From: Halieaceae bacterium
Lineage (GTDB): Bacteria; Pseudomonadota; Gammaproteobacteria; Pseudomonadales; Halieaceae
Reading direction: 5' to 3'
DNA: 64,000 nucleotides
Assembly: GCA_902631395.1 (NCBI GenBank)
Contig: CACOYM010000008.1
Span: 43,899-107,898, forward strand
The notes beneath the pieces were generated by a model, which did not search any database, was not told the origin of the DNA, and was given only the letters and a program-made list of their open reading frames with translations. Below, piece by piece: positions 54,097-63,458 of the stretch. Position 1 is the first letter of the stretch. Each line of letters begins with the position of its first letter. The translations under genes were made by a program, and so were the position numbers.

Positions 54097-55236
54097 ATGT
54101 CTGAGTACGTGCGCTTTCTTGAGGGCTCCGGCAGAGATTTCTCCCGACCAAAAACACTGGCAGAACGTCTCCACCTCGATTTGGTGCTGCTGTCGCCCAT
54201 CATTACTCTGGCAGCTATGGGGATGTTCGTTCTGTTTAGCGCAGCGGATGGCGACTGGGATACCGTTGCGCGACAGGCACGCAATTTTGTCATTGGCTTT
54301 GGCGTGCTTTTAGTGGTTGCGCAGCTGCGGCTAGATACTTTGGAGCGCTTGGCGCCTATGCTGTACCTTGCGGCGCTACTACTTCTCTTGCTGGTGCCGC
54401 TCTTCGGCGTTGGCAGCAAAGGTGCGCAACGATGGCTGAGTTTAGGATTTATTCGCTTTCAGCCATCGGAAATCATGAAAGTAATGATGCCCCTTGCAGT
54501 GGCGGCTTTGATAGTGAGGCGCGGACTGCCTCCCCGCCCGAGAGTCACCCTTACCGCACTGTTAATCGTTGGATTTCCCGCCGCCATAATTGCCTCTCAA
54601 CCTGATCTCGGAACGGCAATTTTGGTGGCGGCTAGCGGCATGTTTGTCGTGTTTATGTCGGGCGTCAGTTGGTGGCAGATACTTAGCGGCGCAGTAGCGG
54701 CGGTCGCGTGTGTGTGGCCTGCGTGGCTGTTTTTGCTCCGCGACTATCAAAAGCAGCGGATACTAACTTTGTTCAACCCCGAGGCAGATAAGCTGGGGGC
54801 AGGATGGAATATTATCCAGTCGAAAACTGCGATTGGCTCGGGAGGGTGGTCTGGTAAGGGATGGCTGCAGGGCACACAGTCTCAGTTGGACTTCCTGCCT
54901 GAGAGCCAAACAGATTTTATTATCGCTGTTTTGGCTGAGGAATGGGGATTGAGGGGGGTGCTACTCCTTCTGATCCTCTACGGATTGATCGTGGCGCGTG
55001 GGCTTTGGATCAGTTTTACCGCACAAACGAGTTATGGGCGCTTGCTAGCGAGTGCTGTCACGCTGACCTTCTTCGTCTACGTAGTGGTCAATATGGGCAT
55101 GGTGGCGGGTATTCTCCCTGTAGTGGGTGTACCGCTGCCTCTGGTGAGTTTTGGTGGTACATCTATTGTCACACTTCTGCTTGGTTTTGGAATTCTCTCA
55201 GCAATTAGTGCGGAGAGAAGGATAATTTCGCGATGA
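54097..55236 (+). CDS. rodA: RodA, SEDS-family peptidoglycan glycosyltransferase
   Basis: This 379-residue multi-pass membrane protein has the SEDS signature QPDLGTAILV in the middle and PLPLVSFGGTSIVTLLLGFGIL near the end. RodA polymerises glycan strands and partners with PBP2, encoded directly upstream. GGAGTAGAGAG precedes the ATG at 54097; an in-frame TTG at 54082 was rejected. The stop overlaps mltB by 4 bases. Confidence 0.96.
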   Translation: MSEYVRFLEGSGRDFSRPKTLAERLHLDLVLLSPIITLAAMGMFVLFSAADGDWDTVARQARNFVIGFGVLLVVAQLRLDTLERLAPMLYLAALLLLLLVPLFGVGSKGAQRWLSLGFIRFQPSEIMKVMMPLAVAALIVRRGLPPRPRVTLTALLIVGFPAAIIASQPDLGTAILVAASGMFVVFMSGVSWWQILSGAVAAVACVWPAWLFLLRDYQKQRILTLFNPEADKLGAGWNIIQSKTAIGSGGWSGKGWLQGTQSQLDFLPESQTDFIIAVLAEEWGLRGVLLLLILYGLIVARGLWISFTAQTSYGRLLASAVTLTFFVYVVVNMGMVAGILPVVGVPLPLVSFGGTSIVTLLLGFGILSAISAERRIISR

Positions 55237-56261
55237 CTGCTGGTTTGAATCTGCTATCTCCATTACGTTTTTTCGGTCCAGGACACTTCATGGTTTCGCT
55301 GTTTCAGCTTCTCTGTATGGTCTCGGTTATGAACGCGTTCGCCGGCGACTACAGCGGCTATGAAGCTGCACACGCGGTGATTGTGGCGGCCGAGGAAGCG
55401 GGAGTAGATCCCGGTTGGGCTGAGACACTGATAGGCGATGCAGACAGGCAAGAGAGTATCCTCGACGCGATTGCGCGACCCGCAGAGAAGACCAAACCCT
55501 GGCACGAGTATCGGAAAATTTTCGTTACCGATAACCGTATTCGCGAGGGCGCCAGATTTTGGGATGAGCATGCCGCAGCATTGTCTGATGTATCACAACG
55601 CACTGGGGTGCCAGTAGAAGTTATCGTCGCAATCATCGGTGTAGAGACCTTTTATGGCCGCATTATGGGGAGGTACAGGGTCATTGATGCGTTGTCGACG
55701 TTGGCTTTCGATTACCCAAAGCGCTCGGCTTTCTTTACAAAGGAACTCGAGCAGTTCCTCATTTTAGCTTGGGAATCAGGCAAGGATCCCCTTCAACTGA
55801 AGGGTTCCTACGCGGGCGCCATGGGGTATGGGCAGTTTATGCCCTCTAGTTATAGAGCCTACGCGCTCAGCATAGACGGCAGTGGTGCCGCTGATATCTG
55901 GGACAACCCTAAGGATGCGATCAGCAGTGTCGGAAATTATTTGCGTGCCCACGGGTGGCGGAAAGGGGAGCAGGTGGTAGTAGATGCTCTGTCGGCTGCT
56001 GACCAGTCGTCGGTATTTTCATCTGGCTTGAGACCGAATAAAACGGTCGGTCAGTTAGCTTTAGATGGTGTGCGCCCTGCAGAAACGCTCACGCCGGAGA
56101 CTGTTGTGACACCAATAAGGCTAGATGAGGAAAATGGGCCCCGCTATTGGTTGGGTTTGCAAAATTTTTATGTCATCACCCGCTACAACCGCAGTGCGAT
56201 GTATGCCATGGCGGTCTGGGAACTGAGTCAGGCTGTTGCGTTGCTGCGCTCCAACTCATGA
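55233..56261 (+). CDS. mltB: Lytic murein transglycosylase B
   Basis: This 342-residue family 3 lytic transglycosylase has a hydrophobic signal region (about 19-38). The catalytic Glu is in IIGVETFYGR, and GSYAGAMGYGQFMPSSYRAYA is diagnostic. E. coli MltB is a lipoprotein, but no canonical lipobox is evident here, so this may be a soluble periplasmic form. The ATGA overlap with rodA supports this start; an internal ATG at 55290 would shorten the signal region. Confidence 0.93.
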   Translation: MTAGLNLLSPLRFFGPGHFMVSLFQLLCMVSVMNAFAGDYSGYEAAHAVIVAAEEAGVDPGWAETLIGDADRQESILDAIARPAEKTKPWHEYRKIFVTDNRIREGARFWDEHAAALSDVSQRTGVPVEVIVAIIGVETFYGRIMGRYRVIDALSTLAFDYPKRSAFFTKELEQFLILAWESGKDPLQLKGSYAGAMGYGQFMPSSYRAYALSIDGSGAADIWDNPKDAISSVGNYLRAHGWRKGEQVVVDALSAADQSSVFSSGLRPNKTVGQLALDGVRPAETLTPETVVTPIRLDEENGPRYWLGLQNFYVITRYNRSAMYAMAVWELSQAVALLRSNS

Positions 56262-57055
56262 AACAGCCGAGGAGTGGAAACGCTGCCTGTTGCTGCGCGG
56301 CGATGCTTTGGCTCTCCTTTTGCGGGGTCGCCACTGCTAAGAAAGAAATTTCTGACGGACCACCGTTGCACTCCAAAAAGTCCGACTGGCGAGATGCTAC
56401 ACCTATATCAGGTCCCGTTTCCCCGCGGGGGAATAGAAGTCCCTACATGGTAAGGGGACGGAGTTATGAGGTTTTGGATTCTCCCAGCCAATATCGCGAA
56501 TCTGGCACTGCTTCCTGGTACGGCACCAAATTTCACGGAAAGCGGACAGCTAATGGTGAGATCTACAGTCTTTTTGCACCAACCGCGGCGCATCGCTCAC
56601 TGCCCCTGCCTAGCTACGTTCGCGTCACTAATCTGGCCAATGACCGGAGCGTTTTACTGAGGGTCAACGATCGTGGCCCCTTCCGCGATGATAGGATAAT
56701 TGACTTGTCTTATGGTGCTGCCCTCGCACTCGGCTTTGCTGAGCAGGGGATAGCGCCTGTTTTGGTTGAGGCAGTTAGCCAGGCAGAGCCAAGTGGCAGT
56801 TGGGTCGTGGCCTCAAACCGATATCGATATTTACAGTTGGGAGCTTATCTGTCTCTAGACGGTGCCCAGAAGGTTTCAAAACACACAAGTACGCAACCAG
56901 GGTGGCAATTTCCTGTTGCGATAACTAAGGCGGAGGTGAACGGGCAACAGTTTCATCGTGTCAGAGTCGGACCATTTGCGGATCTCGTATCTCTGGAACG
57001 GGCCCGGGATGTGTTGATCGACGCTGGCTTTCCATCACCACAACGTCTTCCATAA
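56258..57055 (+). CDS. rlpA: RlpA, septal-ring lytic transglycosylase-like protein
   Basis: This 265-residue protein has a double-psi beta-barrel (GTASWYGTKFHGKRTANGE through VNDRGPFRDDRIIDLSYGAA) and a C-terminal SPOR domain (YLQLGAYLS, RVRVGPFADL). It cleaves denuded glycans at the septum. The start overlaps the mltB stop (ATGA). The N-terminus is hydrophobic and Cys-rich (ACCCAAMLWLSFCG) but lacks a standard lipobox, since the residue before the last Cys is Phe. Confidence 0.93.
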   Translation: MKQPRSGNAACCCAAMLWLSFCGVATAKKEISDGPPLHSKKSDWRDATPISGPVSPRGNRSPYMVRGRSYEVLDSPSQYRESGTASWYGTKFHGKRTANGEIYSLFAPTAAHRSLPLPSYVRVTNLANDRSVLLRVNDRGPFRDDRIIDLSYGAALALGFAEQGIAPVLVEAVSQAEPSGSWVVASNRYRYLQLGAYLSLDGAQKVSKHTSTQPGWQFPVAITKAEVNGQQFHRVRVGPFADLVSLERARDVLIDAGFPSPQRLP

Positions 57056-57133
57056 CAGAAAGATTGTGGTCCGGCTCATCGCGGGCTTACACTGCTGCCC
57101 GTCTAAAAACGGTGCCTACGGGAGATTCCAGAT

Positions 57134-58315
57134 ATGCTAGGAATGAAAGAGAGACCGCTTATCCCAGTGTGGTGCTTCTTCGCCGGACTCGCATTTCCAT
57201 TCATCGCGGCCGCTAACGCGCCGCTGGTACCCTCTCCACCAAGGATCAATGCAGACTCTTATTTGCTGATAGATTTTGATACAAGTGCGGTGCTGGTCGA
57301 GAACAATGCCGATCTGCAGCTCCCGCCTGCTAGCCTGACGAAGTTGATGACTGCTTACATTTTGGCCGAGGAGGTAGCGCTTGGGCGTTCGGCCCTAGAT
57401 GACATTGTGCGTGTTAGCCGCAATGCGTGGTCCCAGAATCCTGTTTTTCAGGGATCCTCCCTGATGTGGATTGAGCCGGGCAAGCCCGTCACTGTTGGAG
57501 AGCTTGAGCGAGGTATAGTGATTTCTTCCGGGAACGATGCCACTGTTGCCATCGCGGAGCATATCGCGGGTAGTGAGGCGGCGTTCGTCGACTTAATGAA
57601 TCAATACGCGGAGAAAATGGGTCTGACCGGCACCCACTTTGAGAACAGTCATGGCCTGCCGCATCCTGATCATCTGGCGACGGCGCGCGATTTGGCCAGC
57701 ACTGCCGTCGCAGCGATACGCGACCACCCCGAACGGTACGCTATTTACAAGGAACAGAGCTACACTTACAACGATATTACTCAGTACAATCGAAATCAAC
57801 TGCTGCGCGAGGACGACTCTGTAGATGGCCTGAAGACGGGCTACACCAGCGTCGCGGGCTACGGCCTGGTCGCGTCGGCGAAACGCGATGGTATGCGGCT
57901 GGTATCCGTCGTGATGGGCAGCAGCTCGACATCGAGTAGGAAGGCCGAGACTCGGAGCTTGCTTAATTACGGTTTTCGTTTTTTCGAGACTCTGAGACCG
58001 CTGCATGCAGGGAGCACCCTCAGCGAGGAGCGGGTGTGGAAAGGCCAGACACAGCAGGTATCGATCGGCGTATTGCAAGATGTGGTGCTGACGTTACCGC
58101 GCAGCACTGCTGACGTGACGATCGAGATCGTCATCAACGATCCTTTGGTCGCACCGCTTGCGGTGGGCGACGTTGCCGGTCGGGTCCAGCTGACGCGCGC
58201 GGGTGAGTCGGTTACCGAGGTGCCGCTTCAGGTTCTGGAAGCGGTTGAAGCCGCCGGTTTCACCGCGCGGCTGTGGGACAGTATTGTGCTGTGGTTTCAG
58301 CAGCTATTGGCGTGA
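57134..58315 (+). CDS. dacA: D-alanyl-D-alanine carboxypeptidase (PBP5/6 family)
   Basis: This 393-residue low-molecular-mass PBP has a signal peptide (about 1-27). The catalytic motifs are SLTK (SxxK), SSGN (SxN) and KTGYT, followed by a beta C-terminal domain and an amphipathic terminal helix (FTARLWDSIVLWFQQLLA) for membrane attachment. It trims pentapeptides to tetrapeptides. GGGAG precedes the ATG. It lies between rlpA and ybeD, in the usual order. Confidence 0.95.
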   Translation: MLGMKERPLIPVWCFFAGLAFPFIAAANAPLVPSPPRINADSYLLIDFDTSAVLVENNADLQLPPASLTKLMTAYILAEEVALGRSALDDIVRVSRNAWSQNPVFQGSSLMWIEPGKPVTVGELERGIVISSGNDATVAIAEHIAGSEAAFVDLMNQYAEKMGLTGTHFENSHGLPHPDHLATARDLASTAVAAIRDHPERYAIYKEQSYTYNDITQYNRNQLLREDDSVDGLKTGYTSVAGYGLVASAKRDGMRLVSVVMGSSSTSSRKAETRSLLNYGFRFFETLRPLHAGSTLSEERVWKGQTQQVSIGVLQDVVLTLPRSTADVTIEIVINDPLVAPLAVGDVAGRVQLTRAGESVTEVPLQVLEAVEAAGFTARLWDSIVLWFQQLLA

Positions 58316-58321
58316 TGCTTG

Positions 58322-58588
58322 ATGAGTCAGGACACACCCAAGATCACCTTTCCTTGTGAGTACCCGATCAAGGTACTAGGGCGTGCAGTGGGCGCTTTTG
58401 AGCCCACAGTGATGACAATCTTTCGTCAGAGAGCACCGGGCTTCTCCGAGGAGCGGGTCGTGGTGAAGCCGTCCCGAAACGGTACCTTCCACTCGATTAC
58501 GGTGACCATCGAAGCGCAGAGTGAGGCACAGCTGCGGCAAATACACGAAGATTTGATGGGCACCGGGTTGGTGTCGATGGTGATCTGA
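58322..58588 (+). CDS. ybeD: DUF493-family protein YbeD
   Basis: This 88-residue ACT-like small protein has TFPCEYPIKVLGRA at the start and HSITVTIEAQSEAQLRQIHEDL in the middle, as in E. coli YbeD. Its function is unproven, but it lies between dacA and lipB across gammaproteobacteria. The ATG at 58322 was preferred over the preceding TTG. Confidence 0.93.
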   Translation: MSQDTPKITFPCEYPIKVLGRAVGAFEPTVMTIFRQRAPGFSEERVVVKPSRNGTFHSITVTIEAQSEAQLRQIHEDLMGTGLVSMVI

Positions 58589-58592
58589 ATCC

Positions 58593-59207
58593 ATGCAATG
58601 TCGCCGTCTGGGTGTGGTGGACTATCATCTCACGTTTGATGCGATGAAACGCTTCACCGCCGAACGCACCGCAGAGACCGAGGACGAAATCTGGTTGCTG
58701 CAGCATCCACCGGTCTACACGCAGGGGCTGACCGGCCGTGCCGAGCATGTCCTCAATGCCGGTGCGATCCCGGTTATTCAAATTGATCGGGGTGGTCAGG
58801 TGACCTACCACGGTCCGGGACAGTGGGTAGTCTATGTTCTTTACGATTTGCGCCGCGCGGATGTGAATATCCGCGAGTTGGTGACGCTTTTGGAAAACGC
58901 GGTGATTGCCCTGTTGGGCGAGTGGGGTCTGTCGGCTTCTGGCGATCCTTCGGCCCGCGGCGTCTACATTGATGGACGCAAGATTGCGGCACTGGGCCTC
59001 AAGGTGAGTCGCGGTCGCGCTTATCACGGCCTGTCGCTGAACGTGGATATGGATCTTGCACCGTTTAAAGGTATCAATCCCTGCGGCTATCAAGGGCTCG
59101 AGGTGACTTCTATGGCGGCATTGCTAGGAGAACGATGCCCAGCTATGGAGACAGTGGCGGAGTCGCTTTTGGCGCAGTTGGTGTCGGCGCTACCGACGCC
59201 CGCCTGA
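58593..59207 (+). CDS. lipB: Octanoyl-[ACP]:protein N-octanoyltransferase
   Basis: This 204-residue lipoate-pathway enzyme moves octanoyl groups from ACP to lipoyl domains. The family signature RGGQVTYHGPGQ, the catalytic Lys in GRKIAALGLKVSRG and the catalytic Cys in GINPCGYQGLEVTS are intact. It starts 4 bases after ybeD. lipA, which often follows, is absent; prfC comes next. Confidence 0.96.
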   Translation: MQCRRLGVVDYHLTFDAMKRFTAERTAETEDEIWLLQHPPVYTQGLTGRAEHVLNAGAIPVIQIDRGGQVTYHGPGQWVVYVLYDLRRADVNIRELVTLLENAVIALLGEWGLSASGDPSARGVYIDGRKIAALGLKVSRGRAYHGLSLNVDMDLAPFKGINPCGYQGLEVTSMAALLGERCPAMETVAESLLAQLVSALPTPA

Positions 59208-59254
59208 CGCGAGTGCTATTGGCTGGCATAATCCCGCCTCCTTGAGGATCCCTT

Positions 59255-60832
59255 ATGTCTGAATTACAGCGCGACATCGATGCGCGTCGCACCTTTGCCA
59301 TCATCTCGCACCCCGACGCGGGTAAAACAACGATGACGGAAAAGCTGTTGCTGCTCGGTCAAACCATTCAGGTGGCGGGGTCGGTGAAGGGTAAAAAAGG
59401 ACCCCACGCCACCTCTGATTGGATGGCGCTGGAGCAGGAGAGGGGTATTTCCGTGACATCCTCGGTTATGCAATTTCCGTACCGTGATCGCTGGGTCAAT
59501 CTCCTTGATACTCCGGGTCACGAGGACTTCTCCGAAGACACCTACCGAACCCTAACCGCCGTCGATTCAGCATTGATGGTAATCGATGGCGCGAAGGGTG
59601 TGGAAGAACGGACGATTAAACTTATGAACGTGTGCCGACTTCGAGACACGCCCATCATGACCTTTGTGAACAAGCTCGACCGCGATATTCGCGACCCGAT
59701 TGAGTTGGTCGATGAGGTGGAAGAAGTACTGGGTATTGCCGGCGCGCCCATCAACTGGCCTATTGGCATGGGTCGTGATTTTCGCGGGGTGTACAACTTG
59801 TATACCGATACGATTCACCGCTACCACGCCGGCCAGGGTGCCGTGCTGGCGGATGATGATGCGATTTCAGGATTAGCCACTGACGAGGCTCGCGCGCTGC
59901 TTGGCGAGGAGTATGGCCAGTTCCTCGAAGAGATTGAACTGGTCCGGGGCGCGTCGCATGAATTTTCTCTGGGCGAGTTTCTCAAGGGCCAGATAACACC
60001 CGTTTTCTTCGGTACCGCGCTGGGTAACTTTGGCGTGCGGGAAATGCTCAATGACTTTGTTGAGTGGGCACCGGCACCACAGCCCCGGGACGCGTCGGAT
60101 CGGACGATTGAGGCGTCACAACCCAACTTCACTGGCTTCGTTTTCAAAATTCAGGCAAATATGGACCCCAAGCACCGTGACCGAATTGCCTTTATGCGGA
60201 TTTGTTCAGGCCGCTACGACAAGGGCATGAAGATGCGACATGTGCGCATCGATAAGGATGTGCGGATTGCCGATGCCGTCACCTTCACAGCGGGGGACCG
60301 CACGCTCGTCGAGTCGGCGGTGGCAGGAGACATTATTGGTTTGCATAACCACGGCACCATTCAGATTGGCGATACATTTACCACGGGCGAGGTGATCCGC
60401 TTTACTGGTATTCCTCACTTTGCGCCGGAGTTGTTCAGGCGCATCCGCCTCACCGACCCCATGAAAACCAAAGCGCTACAAAAAGGTTTGCAACAGCTGT
60501 CGGAAGAGGGGTCGACGCAGGTGTTCTCGCCGCTCAACAACAGCGATCTGATTGTGGGTGCGGTTGGGCAACTGCAGTTCGATGTCGTCGTGTACCGATT
60601 GGCCGACGAATACAAAGTTGAGGCGATCTATGAGCCGGTCAATATTTATACTGCGCGATGGATTGAAGCAGAGGACGAGCGAAAGCTCGACGAATTCCGC
60701 AAGAAGGCAGCCGAGCACCTCTCGGAGGACGGCGGAGGCCACCTAACTTATTTGGCACCGACGCGGGTCAATTTATCGCTAATGGAAGAGCGCTGGCCCG
60801 ATATTCGCTTTAGAGAGACCCGTGAACACTAA
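59255..60832 (+). CDS. prfC: Peptide chain release factor 3
   Basis: This 525-residue translational GTPase recycles RF1 and RF2. The G motifs are [12 protein letters not shown] (G1), [11 protein letters not shown] (G3) and NKLDRD (G4), followed by the domain II and III segments typical of RF3. GAGGA precedes the ATG. It converges with the glutathione peroxidase gene, with 6 bases between stops and no terminator visible. Confidence 0.96.
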   Translation: MSELQRDIDARRTFAIISHPDAGKTTMTEKLLLLGQTIQVAGSVKGKKGPHATSDWMALEQERGISVTSSVMQFPYRDRWVNLLDTPGHEDFSEDTYRTLTAVDSALMVIDGAKGVEERTIKLMNVCRLRDTPIMTFVNKLDRDIRDPIELVDEVEEVLGIAGAPINWPIGMGRDFRGVYNLYTDTIHRYHAGQGAVLADDDAISGLATDEARALLGEEYGQFLEEIELVRGASHEFSLGEFLKGQITPVFFGTALGNFGVREMLNDFVEWAPAPQPRDASDRTIEASQPNFTGFVFKIQANMDPKHRDRIAFMRICSGRYDKGMKMRHVRIDKDVRIADAVTFTAGDRTLVESAVAGDIIGLHNHGTIQIGDTFTTGEVIRFTGIPHFAPELFRRIRLTDPMKTKALQKGLQQLSEEGSTQVFSPLNNSDLIVGAVGQLQFDVVVYRLADEYKVEAIYEPVNIYTARWIEAEDERKLDEFRKKAAEHLSEDGGGHLTYLAPTRVNLSLMEERWPDIRFRETREH

Positions 60833-60838
60833 GGCACG

Positions 60839-61318
60839 CTAGAGTAAGGCTTCAATGTCGCTGGCAATGGCTTCCGGCTTGGTCGACGGGGCGAAGCGCT
60901 TCACTACCTCGCCTTGTTGATTCACCAGAAACTTCGTGAAGTTCCACTTGATGCGCTTACTGCCCAGTGCGCCCGGGGCCTGCTCTTTAAGATGTGCATA
61001 TAGCGGATGGCTGGCAGCACCATTGACCTCAATCTTGCTAAACAGCGGGAAGCTGATTTGGTAGTTGAAGTCGCAGAACGACTGGATTTCCTCTTCGCTA
61101 CCCGGCTCTTGTCCGCCAAATTGATTGCAGGGGAAGGCCAGTACGGAGAAGCCCCGCTCACCATAGGTTTGATGCAGTGATTCCAGGCCAGTGTACTGGG
61201 GAGTAAACCCGCATTTGGACGCGGTGTTCACAATTAATAGGACTTTGCCCTGATAGTCGTTGAGGTCCTGAGGCTTGCCGTTCGCCAGAACCGCGGAAAA
61301 ATCCATCACAGTTGTCAT
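60839..61318 (-). CDS. Glutathione peroxidase family thiol peroxidase
   Basis: This 159-residue GPx-fold enzyme has the catalytic Cys (not selenocysteine) in NTASKCGFTPQ, Gln in FPCNQFGGQEPG and Trp in KWNFTKF. Bacterial Cys-GPx enzymes usually use thioredoxin. GGAGG just before the ATG at 61318 decides the start; an in-frame ATG at 61342 would include that Shine-Dalgarno sequence in the coding region. Confidence 0.94.
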   Translation of the reverse strand: MTTVMDFSAVLANGKPQDLNDYQGKVLLIVNTASKCGFTPQYTGLESLHQTYGERGFSVLAFPCNQFGGQEPGSEEEIQSFCDFNYQISFPLFSKIEVNGAASHPLYAHLKEQAPGALGSKRIKWNFTKFLVNQQGEVVKRFAPSTKPEAIASDIEALL

Positions 61319-61482
61319 TATAACCTCCTTTACGGTGCGCAACGTCCGCGCACGGCCGGACTATTGGCGGCTGCCGCGACGGTAGGTCCGCTTTATCGAT
61401 ATTGACTCGTTGGGGTGGGCACTATACGTGACGGTGGATGATGTATGAATGAAGCGCAGGGACGAATGATCAGGGCACTCTT

Positions 61483-62826
61483 TCACATTACCAGATAGGT
61501 TTCCAGCTCAAAGTCCGTCACACGACGCTCAAATTCCAGCAGCTCCTGCTTCTTGAGTTCGCTATACGCAAATTGAAATGCGGACGAGAGCGTGTCACTG
61601 ACCGCGTCCGACTGTGAAAAGCGATGAATGGCTTCCGCCATGTTGGCCGGCAGGCATAGGTTGCCCTCGTCTCCGACCCAGGCGTTGCCGCTAATGGGAT
61701 CAGCCGGTTTGAGTTGCCCTTCTATCCCGATGGCAATACCCGCCAGCAAGGCAGCGACGGCGAGATAGGGATTGCTATCGGCGCTTGCTACGCGGTGTTC
61801 AATGCGGGTGGCGTGGCTTGGACTGGCGGGGATTCGTACCGCAGTGGTTCGATTGTCGTAGCCCCAATTCGGCTGGGTGGGCGCGTGATTGCCCGCTTGA
61901 AATCGTCGATAGGCGTTGTAACTGGGCGCGAAGATCAGGTGGCTATCACGCATGAGCGCCAGGCATCCCGCGACGGCTTGCTTGAGCAGCGGCGCGCCCT
62001 CGGTGTTACCGCTATCGAATGCATTGTCATTGTCTGCGGTCATAAGGCAGCAATGCACGTGCATACCATTGCCTGCCTGGTTTTCCATCGGTTTCGGCAT
62101 GAAGCTGGCGGTGACACCGAAGCGTTCCGCCACTGCGCGGATACTGCGTCGCATACGAATGATCTGATCACAGTAAGCGAGCGGATCATCCGAGTAAGCG
62201 ACGTTTATCTCATACTGCGCCGGCGCCGCTTCTTTCAGCACGCCCTCGAAAGGCAGGCCTTGAACGGCAAAACTGTCTTTCAGAGTATTGAGCAACGCCT
62301 CGTGCTCATCCAGCGCGCTCAACCCGTATAAATTGCCGCCCGTCTCACTCTCAGGTGGGAGTGCGTCGCGAAGTGATTCCCCCTCAGCGGATTTTTTGAA
62401 TAAGTTGAATTCGAGTTCGATGGCTACGCGTGGCCTTAATTGCTGGTCGGCCAGCCTCTGGACCACGCGCGCCAGTACCTGTCTCGGGTCCGAGAGCAGC
62501 GGTCCGCCATCGTCCTTGAACATGGTCAGTATCACTTGGGCTTTATCGATGCGGTCTGTCCCTGAGAGCGGGACGAGGGAGCCGGGCACGGCCCTGCACC
62601 AGCCGTCGATGTCACCATTGTCGAGTGCAATTCGCGGGACGTCGCGCCCCCAAATGTCCTGGGCAACGGCGGACTTGGGCAGTTTGACCCCCTCTTGCAA
62701 CAGAGTAGGCAGTTTCTCGATAGGTAGCCATTTTCCCCGGGCCGCACCGTTGCAGTCGGTAATCAATGCCTCGACCGTCTCGATAGCGGGGTGCTGAAAT
62801 AACAGCGAATCGGTGTCTGAGTACAT
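61483..62826 (-). CDS. Glutamine synthetase family protein, PuuA-like gamma-glutamylpolyamine ligase
   Basis: This 447-residue GS-fold ligase has the metal/glutamate block IELEFNLF, EAAPAQYEINV, GNGMHVHCCL and NRTTAVRIP, and ends in LELETYLVM-like sequence (DFELETYLVM). The pattern is closer to gamma-glutamylputrescine synthetase (PuuA and the Pseudomonas PauA enzymes) than to GlnA. The adenylylation-site Tyr region of GlnA is absent. It probably glutamylates a polyamine or other amine. No other polyamine genes are adjacent. Confidence 0.88.
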   Translation of the reverse strand: MYSDTDSLLFQHPAIETVEALITDCNGAARGKWLPIEKLPTLLQEGVKLPKSAVAQDIWGRDVPRIALDNGDIDGWCRAVPGSLVPLSGTDRIDKAQVILTMFKDDGGPLLSDPRQVLARVVQRLADQQLRPRVAIELEFNLFKKSAEGESLRDALPPESETGGNLYGLSALDEHEALLNTLKDSFAVQGLPFEGVLKEAAPAQYEINVAYSDDPLAYCDQIIRMRRSIRAVAERFGVTASFMPKPMENQAGNGMHVHCCLMTADNDNAFDSGNTEGAPLLKQAVAGCLALMRDSHLIFAPSYNAYRRFQAGNHAPTQPNWGYDNRTTAVRIPASPSHATRIEHRVASADSNPYLAVAALLAGIAIGIEGQLKPADPISGNAWVGDEGNLCLPANMAEAIHRFSQSDAVSDTLSSAFQFAYSELKKQELLEFERRVTDFELETYLVM

Positions 62827-62874
62827 TTCAGGGTTCTCTCCTAGGTGCTGGAGTTTACTCCTGAGCCCTTACAC

Positions 62875-63458
62875 TCACCAGTCAATCGGTTGGGTGCGCC
62901 ACCGTGTCTGCCGCGCGTCGCGAACCTCGTCGGGCCAGTGCTCGCTGCCGATGGAGCCGTTGTAAGCGTCCAGAGCGCAGGACAGGTGCTGGTCTTAACG
63001 ACCCAGAAAGAACTTCAGAATATGCCAGCCGTGTCTTAAATTGGTGGCGGTATCGGTGAGGTTGTCCTTCGGTCGGCCCAATTCGTTTTTCCAAAACGGC
63101 ATAGCCTGCATTAGGTTTTATGCACCGGCTCGCAACACCGCGTAGCGATCAAAGTGGCTCTCGACTTCGATTACCGCCAGCACTAACTCGGGGGAAGATC
63201 GACTCGGCTCGCCTGCTGATGAACCTGAGTAAGCAGATCGAAACGTTCTTGCGCGTCCGGGACCAACGGTCCAGACGCTACTGCATGTCGACCAGCCAGA
63301 CCTCGGCATCAAAGCGATCCTAGAACCCGTTGTCTTCGCTCAGCACTGTGCTTAGGTAGGCAGATAGCGCGGCGCTATCGTCATCCGGGGCGGCTCGGGA
63401 AATGCCTGGTAGTGACCTCATGCCAAGCACAAGCGTTACAACCCAGCACGTGTTTCAT
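62875..63458 (-). pseudogene. Decayed lytic transglycosylase (SLT domain) downstream of proS
   Basis: Pieces of one SLT protein can be read leftward across shifting frames. The reconstructed start ATG (63458-63456) overlaps the proS stop. LVLAVIEVESHFDRYAVLRAGA appears in the middle (given here as LVLAVIEVES and YAVLRAGA), then LMQAMPFWKNELGRP, TATNLRHGWHILKFFLG, ALDAYNGS and a last codon before TGA at 62875. Four in-frame stops lie at 63320-63322, 63278-63280, 63118-63120 and 62995-62997. Frameshifts fall near 63440, 63262 and 63190. The catalytic Glu codon survives. The gene is clearly disabled unless the sequence is faulty. Confidence 0.85.

Noticed and set aside
62845..63323. Several short plus-strand frames between the PuuA-like gene and proS
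   Set aside because: The minus strand reads as fragments of one lytic transglycosylase, so the plus frames are antisense to a pseudogene.
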